From positions 1 through 5,922 of the forward strand of contig JAKUTI010000176.1 of NCBI GenBank assembly GCA_022448765.1: DNA of 5,922 nt. The letters are read 5' to 3'. Each line of letters opens with the position of its first letter. Within the stretch, counting starts at the first letter, position 1. The position numbers and the translations under genes are program-made. The notes beneath the pieces are model-generated. The model saw only the letters and a list, made by a program, of their open reading frames with translations, made no database searches and had not been told where the DNA came from. Positions 1 to 4,942 of this stretch are shown here, in pieces. The stretch comes from Pseudomonadales bacterium. GTDB lineage: Bacteria; Pseudomonadota; Gammaproteobacteria; Pseudomonadales; Azotimanducaceae.

Positions 1-2
1 CG

Positions 3-485
3 AGCCGTACCCATTTGAGTGTCGATCCCACCATGAGCTTACCCCGGATGCTGCAGGGTTTACCGGACGATCGTCGTCGCTCATTGTTGCGGGAAGTTGA
101 CGTAAGCCGCCGTCAAATCGAGTCGAGGCATCGTGCGCTTCAAAAGGTCCAAATTGATATCGAACGCGTTATGGCGATGGAGCCTTTCGACGCCGAGAGC
201 CTCGCCAAGGCATTAGAGAACTTTCGTCGCCGCTTCGACGAAAATCAAGAAGACAGCCACCGTTTACTCGTTCAATTGTTTGAGCAAATGGATCCCGACG
301 AGCGCTCCGCAGTTCGTATTGCCCTCAGTCGACTCCGCGCGCGCCCAAATCAAGGACGACCACGCGATATGGGCCCAAAGCGCCCACCTCGATTTGACGA
401 CGATCGAGGACGATCGCCACGCCGTGGCGAGGGGCGTCCCCGGCGACCCCCGAGCACATGGAATCGGCCTTCGGGCGGTAACTAA
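3..485 (+). CDS. Periplasmic heavy-metal sensor/resistance-like protein, 5' partial
   Basis: This is the C-terminal part of a protein of the CnrR/CpxP-like 'heavy-metal resistance' group, small membrane-anchored periplasmic proteins that bind metal or sense envelope stress. The frame is open to the left edge, so the true start and the expected N-terminal membrane anchor lie outside the window. A TTG at 15 and an ATG at 33 are possible starts, but neither has a ribosome binding site and both would give a protein without an anchor. Counting from the TTG codon, residues 11-27 carry the family's LPxxRRxxLL-type segment. Two long charged helices follow around a MEPFD turn (residues 55-59), and a DPDERSA turn (93-99) leads into the last helix. 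From about residue 108 the chain becomes a low-complexity Arg/Pro/Gly/Asp tail of nearly 50 residues. Such genes often follow an ECF sigma factor gene, which may lie to the left (inference). Family assignment rests on the overall pattern, as there is no single catalytic motif. Confidence 0.72.
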   Translation, partial: SRTHLSVDPTMSLPRMLQGLPDDRRRSLLREVDVSRRQIESRHRALQKVQIDIERVMAMEPFDAESLAKALENFRRRFDENQEDSHRLLVQLFEQMDPDERSAVRIALSRLRARPNQGRPRDMGPKRPPRFDDDRGRSPRRGEGRPRRPPSTWNRPSGGN

Positions 486-501
486 TTCGGAAATCTCAAC
501 G

Positions 502-518
502 TCGTTAAAGGGTAACGA
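502..518. terminator. Weak hairpin between convergent genes
   Basis: A perfect 6-base stem (TCGTTA with TAACGA) around a 5-base AAGGG loop sits in the 52-base gap between the metal-resistance-type gene and the convergent dioxygenase gene. Its position suits a shared bidirectional terminator. The stem is AT-rich and no T-run follows on either strand, so it is only a weak candidate for intrinsic termination. Confidence 0.25.
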
Positions 519-537
519 GGCTAAACCAAACCCTGAT

Positions 538-1689
538 TTAGATACGTTCCGATCGCTTCAAAACGCTCAAGGCATGCTTATAGTGTAGAGCAAGTTCAAG
601 GTCATCGATTTCGATAGCCCTCATTTTTTTCGCGGTCAGGTCCGCCAATTTCGCGTCGAATTCGTCCCGAGACACAGGCGCGTAGGTCGGTCCGTCTGTG
701 GCCGAGTTCATAGGGTGTCCATGTGCACCGGGCACGAGAACGTCGAAGTCGTCCCTCAGAACGGAGTCGGCTGGCGACTGGCATTCGGCCACATAGTTTA
801 GAGCGCCAGCGGGTTGACGATAGCCAATGAGGCGTTGCATGTCTTTAGGGAGTTTTCTCGCGAGATGAGGCGGGCAAGCAAGAAGCTGGTTTTCCTCTTG
901 AGCCAAGAACGCTAGCGCATAGTTGATGTTCATCCCCAGCCGTCGCTCGGTTGTCGTATTAGCCCCTGCACCGTGGATTGACCACCCTGTCCAAACCAAG
1001 GCACTGCCTCGGGGCATGTCCGCTTGGATCGTTGGTTGTCTATACCCCTGATCCCCGCCACGAGGCTCATCTCGGTGGCTGCCCAGAACTACGTGCGTCG
1101 CCCCATTCGCTTCGGTGAAATCTGACAGCGCCCACATAACCTCCATCTGTAGATCGAGGCCGGCTTGTTGGAAGTCATGCAGCCACATCCCATTTGCCCG
1201 GTGGAGACGAAGACTGTGAGGCATTTCTTTTGTTCCACCGCCGGGGCCAACGTCGATGACTTGGGTCAAATGCAACTGCCAAGGGTAACGAAAATCTTTT
1301 CGACCCTTTCCCTCTTTCCCTCCAATCTTGACGGCATCACCGTTCAGCTGCTGCTCTCCGAGAATCGATTCGACCAGGCGCAGTATCCCAGGGTGCGAAA
1401 TCATTTGATGGCTCGCTGCGGAACGAGCGACCAATGCCCCGACGCGGCGCGTCCCACCTAATCCGTGGAGACCGTGCGGTGTCGCATCAATGTACGGGCG
1501 CATTTCCCCAAGAAGCTGCTCGCAAGTGGACTCTGGTACGGCGTCCTCGATGACGACAAACCCATGACGATCGATCGCGCTCAACACGTTGGCATCGAAT
1601 TCATTTTCCTGCGTCGGCCCTTTCGTTAGCGCATCCGCGTAATTGAAGCGCTTGAGCTCGTGACTGCCGAACGCGTTCGAGACTTCCAT
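538..1689 (-). CDS. Phytanoyl-CoA dioxygenase (PhyH)-family Fe(II)/2-oxoglutarate enzyme with HxA metal motif
   Basis: This 383-residue cytoplasmic protein has the PhyH layout. An N-terminal segment (residues 31-66, with HGFVVIEDAVP) precedes a double-stranded beta-helix core. The core includes TQVIDVGPGGG (142-152), ALSDFTEANGATHVVLGSHR (187-206) and the distal half LVWTGWSIHGAGANTTTERR (231-250). His239 is the distal metal ligand, and Arg249 or Arg250, 10-11 residues later, should bind the 2-oxoglutarate carboxylate. The proximal motif, LHRD in close relatives, reads L162-H163-R164-A165, so the carboxylate ligand is missing. This was confirmed at the codons: 1201-1203 encodes His and 1195-1197 encodes Ala. 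In known enzymes HxA or HxG leaves room for a halide. The last ~35 residues (344-377) form a charged helical segment resembling a UVR motif. The ATG at 1687-1689 has a GGGAG six bases upstream. The gene lies 135 bases downstream of ogt on the same strand. The substrate is unknown; a halogenase-like role or a catalytically degenerate protein are both open. Confidence 0.85.
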   Translation of the reverse strand: MEVSNAFGSHELKRFNYADALTKGPTQENEFDANVLSAIDRHGFVVIEDAVPESTCEQLLGEMRPYIDATPHGLHGLGGTRRVGALVARSAASHQMISHPGILRLVESILGEQQLNGDAVKIGGKEGKGRKDFRYPWQLHLTQVIDVGPGGGTKEMPHSLRLHRANGMWLHDFQQAGLDLQMEVMWALSDFTEANGATHVVLGSHRDEPRGGDQGYRQPTIQADMPRGSALVWTGWSIHGAGANTTTERRLGMNINYALAFLAQEENQLLACPPHLARKLPKDMQRLIGYRQPAGALNYVAECQSPADSVLRDDFDVLVPGAHGHPMNSATDGPTYAPVSRDEFDAKLADLTAKKMRAIEIDDLELALHYKHALSVLKRSERI

Positions 1690-1695
1690 TGGGCT

Positions 1696-1700
1696 CTCCC
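1696..1700 (-). promoter_or_regulatory. Ribosome binding site of the PhyH-family gene
   Basis: On the minus strand GGGAG lies six bases before the ATG at 1687-1689, within GGGAGAGCCC. It supports this start over internal Met codons. Confidence 0.6.
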
Positions 1701-1824
1701 GTCAAAACGACGAAAAAATTCAGCAGATATCACGTTAGCACGTTGCCAGCTCGAAAAAGGGCCATCGCATCCACCAAAGACCCTCTTACTACAGGTACTG
1801 CGGGGGTCTACGTCATGAATCGAC

Positions 1825-2310
1825 TTAAGTAAATAATCCCAAGTGTCGCTGCTCAAGATCCAATAAGTACCGTTTCGTTTCGATACCACCTCCAAATCCC
1901 GCCAAGCCCCCGTCACTGCCAATGACTCGGTGGCAAGGAATGACGATTGGCAACGGGTTTCGTCCGTTGGCATTACCCACGGCACGAACCGCATTCGGTC
2001 GACCTACGGTGGCCGCAATATCGCTATACGAGCACGTTTCCCCATAAGGAATACTGCGTAGAGCGTCGAGCACCTCCACCTGGAAAGTCGTCCCCTCCAG
2101 CGCAAGATCGAGTTCAAACTCCCGCCGATCACCGGAAAAATACTCGTTCAATTGCCGCGCCGTTTTCTTGAACGGTTCGTCGTGTCGTTCCCAGCCGGTT
2201 TCTGCACGCCTTGCCTTTTTACCCTCTGCAAATCCAATGACCTGCAACGATTCCGTCGAACCCGCTAACAACAATTGCCCAACAGGGCTCGAGGTGTAGG
2301 TGTAATACAC
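1825..2310 (-). CDS. ogt: Methylated-DNA--protein-cysteine S-methyltransferase (Ogt/MGMT type)
   Basis: This suicide DNA-repair protein transfers alkyl groups from O6-alkylguanine (and O4-alkylthymine) in DNA to its own cysteine. The 161-residue protein has the usual length and order for a stand-alone Ogt. An N-terminal ribonuclease-H-like domain begins SSPVGQLLLAG. The C-terminal winged-helix DNA-binding domain contains IPYGETCSYSDIA (87-99), the arginine-finger segment AVRAVG with Arg109, Asn118 of NPLPIVIPCHRVI, and the alkyl acceptor Cys126 in PCHR. A GFGGGIETKRYLLDLE tail closes the active site. All expected catalytic residues are present. No Ada-type N-terminal zinc or AraC domain is attached. 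The start is GTG at 2308-2310, chosen because the protein begins where the family does. No Shine-Dalgarno is visible, and an AT-rich TATTAA ends only four bases upstream, so initiation may be weak or leaderless. It is divergent from the metallo-hydrolase gene and could be co-transcribed with the PhyH-family gene. Confidence 0.95.
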   Translation of the reverse strand: MYYTYTSSPVGQLLLAGSTESLQVIGFAEGKKARRAETGWERHDEPFKKTARQLNEYFSGDRREFELDLALEGTTFQVEVLDALRSIPYGETCSYSDIAATVGRPNAVRAVGNANGRNPLPIVIPCHRVIGSDGGLAGFGGGIETKRYLLDLEQRHLGLFT

Positions 2311-2404
2311 CGAATTAATACGCGTTCGGTTCTGCGTTTTGTTGGTTGGCCCTTTTCACCGATTTTCCCATCCAGACTTCGACTCCTATATTTCGGCGAG
2401 ACAC

Positions 2405-2410
2405 TATAAT
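2405..2410 (+). promoter_or_regulatory. Candidate sigma70 -10 box for the plus-strand cluster
   Basis: A perfect TATAAT sits in the divergent spacer, 45 bases before the ATG of the metallo-hydrolase gene, which would give a leader of roughly 40 bases. No good -35 hexamer lies at 16-18 bases; the nearest TTGACA-like sequence, TTCGAC at 2378-2383, is 21 bases away. It therefore may need an activator or be a chance match in an AT-richer spacer. Confidence 0.42.
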
Positions 2411-2446
2411 GGAACGATTACTTCGGGATTAACCCCTTCAACGGGC

Positions 2447-2451
2447 GGAGG
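2447..2451 (+). promoter_or_regulatory. Ribosome binding site that sets the metallo-hydrolase start
   Basis: GGAGG lies four bases before the ATG at 2456. It decides the start against a TTG at 2339, whose reading frame would run through the candidate promoter. Confidence 0.75.
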
Positions 2452-2455
2452 AATC

Positions 2456-3148
2456 ATGGCGGACGCGAATAGCGAAGAAAGTGAACTGATCATCGAACAA
2501 ATCGAGATCGGATCCATGGCCAACTTCACCTACATCGTTGGTTCTCGATCAACCCGTGAAGTCGCCATCGTCGATCCAGCTTGGGATGTCGACGGCCTGA
2601 TCAAACATCTAGAAGAACGGGATTACACACTCATCGCCGCGCTCGCCACACACTATCACCCCGACCACGTCGGCGGAGGAATGGGCGGGCACAACATCGT
2701 CGGTGTCGCCGAGTTGATGGAACACAAACCGGTCAAAGTTTATGCCCACAAACACGAAGTCGACGGCATGAAAAAAGTGACTGCATTATCCGATTCCGAT
2801 CTCGTCAAGGTGGACTCGGGGGATACCCTCGACGTGGGCAAGATTCAGATCGAATTCTTACACACGCCTGGCCACACGCCAGGTTCCCAATGTTTCCGGG
2901 TTCACAACACGCTCGTTTCAGGCGACACACTATTCATCGACGGATGTGGCCGAGTCGACCTACCAGGATCCAATTCTGAGGATATGTATCACAGTCTACA
3001 GAAACTCAAGTCGTTACCCGACGATACCCTGTTGTTGCCCGGTCACAATTACAGTCAGGTACCCAATGCCACCATGGGCGAAACCAAAGCTCGCAACAGC
3101 TACCTCAGTGTGCAAAATCTTGAAACCTGGACACAGGTCATGGGGTAA
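2456..3148 (+). CDS. Metallo-beta-lactamase-fold hydrolase, glyoxalase II-like
   Basis: This 230-residue soluble hydrolase has the binuclear metal site of the glyoxalase II branch of the metallo-beta-lactamase fold. The ligands are all visible: His66, His68, Asp70 and His71 in THYHPDH, then His140 (HTPGHTPGS), Asp157 (SGDTLF) and His197 (LPGHNY). The segment CGRVDLPGS (164-172) and the closing PGHNYSQVPNATMGETKARN are typical of hydroxyacylglutathione hydrolases and persulfide dioxygenases (ETHE1/GloC group). The protein is shorter than GloB and lacks most of the C-terminal helical domain that helps bind glutathione, so a GloC-like or acyl-thioesterase role is more likely than classical GloB. 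It heads the plus-strand run, and the next gene begins 85 bases later. A thioester-cleaving job in the neighbouring CoA pathway is inference from position. Persulfide dioxygenase activity cannot be excluded, although that would require a mononuclear iron site. Confidence 0.86.
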   Translation: MADANSEESELIIEQIEIGSMANFTYIVGSRSTREVAIVDPAWDVDGLIKHLEERDYTLIAALATHYHPDHVGGGMGGHNIVGVAELMEHKPVKVYAHKHEVDGMKKVTALSDSDLVKVDSGDTLDVGKIQIEFLHTPGHTPGSQCFRVHNTLVSGDTLFIDGCGRVDLPGSNSEDMYHSLQKLKSLPDDTLLLPGHNYSQVPNATMGETKARNSYLSVQNLETWTQVMG

Positions 3149-3161
3149 ATCATGGACACCC

Positions 3162-3187
3162 TCGCTGGGGTCACTCGTCTCTAGCGA
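3162..3187 (+). other. Intercistronic RNA hairpin
   Basis: In the 85-base gap between the metallo-hydrolase and the first crotonase, bases 3162-3170 can pair with 3179-3187. This gives nine pairs including two G-U, with an 8-base loop. The outer TCGCT/AGCGA pairs are perfect. No T-run follows, so it is not a standard terminator; it could stabilise mRNA, act as a partial attenuator or be chance. Confidence 0.3.
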
Positions 3188-3222
3188 CGCCGACTGGTTT
3201 ACGATAACGAAAACGCGATCAT

Positions 3223-3229
3223 AGGAAGG
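3223..3229 (+). promoter_or_regulatory. Ribosome binding site of crotonase 1
   Basis: AGGAAGG lies four bases before the ATG at 3234. This is a strong signal that fixes the start and suggests good translation of the first crotonase. Confidence 0.75.
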
Positions 3230-3233
3230 ACAA

Positions 3234-4088
3234 ATGGATACTGGAGATTTTCAGGGGTTCGCGGTGTCGCTTAAGGATCCAGGAATCGCCTGGATTCAAT
3301 TCAACACGCCGGAACGACTCAACGGCATGACGGCCTCCATCAAACGAGATTTAGTCGAGGTGATTACCCAGGCGCAAATGGACAACGCCGTACGCGTGGT
3401 CGTTTTCACCGGCAGCGGCCGCGCTTTTTGCGCTGGTGACGATCTGAAGGGCTACCAAAACGCCAACGTCAGTGGCGAGCCTCTCACCAGGCCGATTGGT
3501 CACGGACACGACAATCATCTCGGGACATACAACGGCCTGCGTACCATTTCGCAACGCGTGAACACTGCCATTCGCGAGCTCGACAAATTGACCATCGCGT
3601 CCATGAACGGTGTCGCGATTCAAACAGGTTTCTCGCTCGCATTGGCCTGCGATTTTCGCATCGCGACACGGGGTGTGCGGATGGGCAGTGCAACACTTCG
3701 ATTCGGGTTGCTACCGGACGAGGGCGGCCAGTACTTGCTCGTCCAGCACATGGGCGTGGCTCGGACCATGGACTTCATTATGCGAAAAAAGATCGTTGAG
3801 TCAGAAGAAGCCCTTGAGCTCGGACTCGTACACGAAGTCGTCGAAGCAAACGAACTCGAGCAGAGGACCATTGAGTTAGCAACCGAACTCGCCAACGGGC
3901 CGCAGGTATCGATGCGACTGTTGAAGCGATCCATATACAACGCCGCCGAAATGTCCTGGGAACAGTCCCTCGACGAGATTGCAGCTAAAACTGCAATCTC
4001 GGACCATCACCCCGACTCTCGAGAAGGAGTCACCGCCTTCCATGAGAAGCGCACCGCAACCTTCAATGACTGGTTGGACGAGTCGTGA
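3234..4088 (+). CDS. Enoyl-CoA hydratase/isomerase (crotonase) family protein 1
   Basis: This 284-residue crotonase-superfamily protein binds an acyl-CoA and stabilises its enolate in an oxyanion hole. The first oxyanion element is AFCAGDD (64-70, Ala67) and the second lies in GVAIQTGFSLALACD (126-140). Alignment without gaps to mitochondrial enoyl-CoA hydratase (ECHS1) puts Thr131 where Gly141 sits, Ser134 at Glu144 and Thr154 at Glu164. Both hydratase glutamates are therefore absent. An acidic PDEGG (161-165, Asp162) occupies the site used by PaaG/ECI-type isomerases. A long loop (about 72-117) rich in Gly/Asn/His separates the two oxyanion elements. The C-terminal EGVTAFHEKR is the family's usual CoA-binding end. 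I therefore favour a double-bond isomerase or other enolate chemistry over hydration. The stop codon overlaps the start of the next crotonase by four bases. A perfect 11-base hairpin lies inside the gene at 3974-4001. Confidence 0.88.
   Translation: MDTGDFQGFAVSLKDPGIAWIQFNTPERLNGMTASIKRDLVEVITQAQMDNAVRVVVFTGSGRAFCAGDDLKGYQNANVSGEPLTRPIGHGHDNHLGTYNGLRTISQRVNTAIRELDKLTIASMNGVAIQTGFSLALACDFRIATRGVRMGSATLRFGLLPDEGGQYLLVQHMGVARTMDFIMRKKIVESEEALELGLVHEVVEANELEQRTIELATELANGPQVSMRLLKRSIYNAAEMSWEQSLDEIAAKTAISDHHPDSREGVTAFHEKRTATFNDWLDES
3974..4001 (+). repeat. Perfect 11-base inverted repeat inside crotonase 1
   Basis: CGAGATTGCAG (3974-3984) and CTGCAATCTCG (3991-4001) are exact reverse complements around a CTAAAA loop. 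It lies in the coding sequence, about 85 bases before the overlapping start of the second crotonase. There is no T-run, so it is not an intrinsic terminator. A role in mRNA stability or in coupling translation of the two genes is possible but unproven. Confidence 0.55.
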
Positions 4089-4819
4089 GCGTCCTTTACG
4101 AATCCGTCGAAGGAATCGCAACCGTGACGATCGATCGGGCCGATCGTATGAACGCATTGGATTCTGAGGTCGTCGATGGTTTGGAAGCATCTTGGAAACG
4201 ATTCGCCGAGTCGGACGATCGCGTCGCCATTCTGCATGCGACCGGCGATCGCGCGTTTTCTGTTGGCGCAGACATCAAAGACCCGCCCGGCGAACTATGG
4301 CGTGGCGTTCCCAGCATCGGTGTCGCCCTCGATAAACCCGTGATCGCGGCCGTCCACGGTTGGTGCATCGGCGGAGCTTACGTCGTCGTTCAAATGTGCG
4401 ATCTAGTTGTCGCCTCAGAAACGACGGTATTTAAGTACCCCGAAGCGCAAGTGGGCTTCACTGGCGGGTTAATCGCTAGCGCCGTCGCCCGTATACCACA
4501 CAAATTCGCCATGGAGTTCATGTTACTCGGGCAGGACGTACCGGCCGAACGGGCCCGAGAAATGGGCATGGTCAACCGCGTCGTCCCACGGGGCAGTGAA
4601 CTGGAAGTAGCCACCGAACTCGCCAAGATCTTGGTCGACTCCGCACCGCTGGTTGTCAAAACGTTGAAGGGCTTTTCCCTGGAAACGCTAAACAAGAGTC
4701 CGGCAGAGTCAGGAGCTCTAGCACGTCAATCGCTATTGACTGTGCGCAACTCCGAGGACGGAACGGAAGGGAGAGTCGCCTTCCGGGAAAAAAGGCGCCC
4801 TGTCTTCAAGGGACAGTAG
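4085..4819 (+). CDS. Enoyl-CoA hydratase/isomerase (crotonase) family protein 2
   Basis: This second crotonase-superfamily protein has 244 residues. The oxyanion elements are AFSVGADIK (57-65) and HGWCIGGAYVVVQMCD (91-106). Against enoyl-CoA hydratase the Gly141 position is kept (Gly97), Glu144 is replaced by Val100, and Glu164 is kept as Glu120 in KYPEAQVGF. One general acid/base therefore remains, which fits isomerisation, hydrolysis or decarboxylation better than standard hydration. The stretch between the two oxyanion elements (62-91) is some ten residues shorter than in the hydratase and contains DPPGELWRGVP, so the acyl pocket should differ. The C-terminus has the usual EGRVAFREKRRPVF. 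The start is GTG at 4085, whose GTGA shares bases with the TGA of crotonase 1. No strong ribosome binding site precedes it, which points to coupled translation and roughly balanced amounts of the two proteins. A mixed hexamer or consecutive steps in one pathway are both plausible. Confidence 0.88.
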   Translation: MSVLYESVEGIATVTIDRADRMNALDSEVVDGLEASWKRFAESDDRVAILHATGDRAFSVGADIKDPPGELWRGVPSIGVALDKPVIAAVHGWCIGGAYVVVQMCDLVVASETTVFKYPEAQVGFTGGLIASAVARIPHKFAMEFMLLGQDVPAERAREMGMVNRVVPRGSELEVATELAKILVDSAPLVVKTLKGFSLETLNKSPAESGALARQSLLTVRNSEDGTEGRVAFREKRRPVFKGQ

Positions 4820-4851
4820 CAGGGGTCTTTGGACCAAGCCATATTTCGTCT

Positions 4852-4870
4852 TCAGGACAACGTCAGGACA
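4852..4870 (+). repeat. Short direct repeat upstream of the CoA-transferase gene
   Basis: TCAGGACA occurs at 4852-4859 and again at 4863-4870, an 11-base period close to one helical turn. It lies in the 123-base gap before the CoA-transferase gene. Such spacing would suit a regulator binding on one face of the DNA, but an 8-base repeat can arise by chance. The rest of this gap shows no clear promoter or terminator. Confidence 0.25.
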
Positions 4871-4931
4871 CAACAATCGTTGATCACGGAACCTTCTGGG
4901 TGTTCACTAGACCGTCTTGCTGAAAAAACTT

Positions 4932-4937
4932 GAGGGA
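4932..4937 (+). promoter_or_regulatory. Ribosome binding site of the CoA-transferase gene
   Basis: GAGGGA lies five bases before the ATG at 4943 and fixes the start of the CoA-transferase. Confidence 0.65.
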
Positions 4938-4942
4938 ATTGG

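Noticed and set aside
15..33. TTG at 15 or ATG at 33 as the true start of the left-edge gene
   Set aside because: The frame is open to the window edge, neither codon has a ribosome binding site, and the family needs an N-terminal membrane anchor that would lie further upstream.
280..588. Plus-strand open frame of 102 codons overlapping the metal-resistance-type gene
   Set aside because: It is in a different frame from a recognisable protein, has no family resemblance and runs into the convergent PhyH-family gene.
1069..1077. His205-Arg206-Asp207 as the missing HxD iron motif of the PhyH-family protein
   Set aside because: It belongs to the conserved GSHR segment after the DFTEANGAT strand, where PhyH members with a normal HxD also have it, so it is not at the metal-ligand position.
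1165..1461. Plus-strand open frame of 98 codons
   Set aside because: It is antisense to the conserved core of the PhyH-family gene and has no recognisable features.
1778..1808. AGACCC...GGGTCT pairing between ogt and the PhyH-family gene as a terminator
   Set aside because: The stem is only six bases with a loop of about 20 and no T-run, too weak to call.
2339..2455. TTG start at 2339 giving a longer metallo-hydrolase
   Set aside because: The 39 extra residues resemble no family N-terminus, they overlap the candidate promoter, and a GGAGG directly precedes the ATG at 2456.
3351..4237. Several open frames on the minus strand opposite the crotonases (for example 3876-4190)
   Set aside because: They are shadows of conserved coding sequence, with no family resemblance or plausible start signals.
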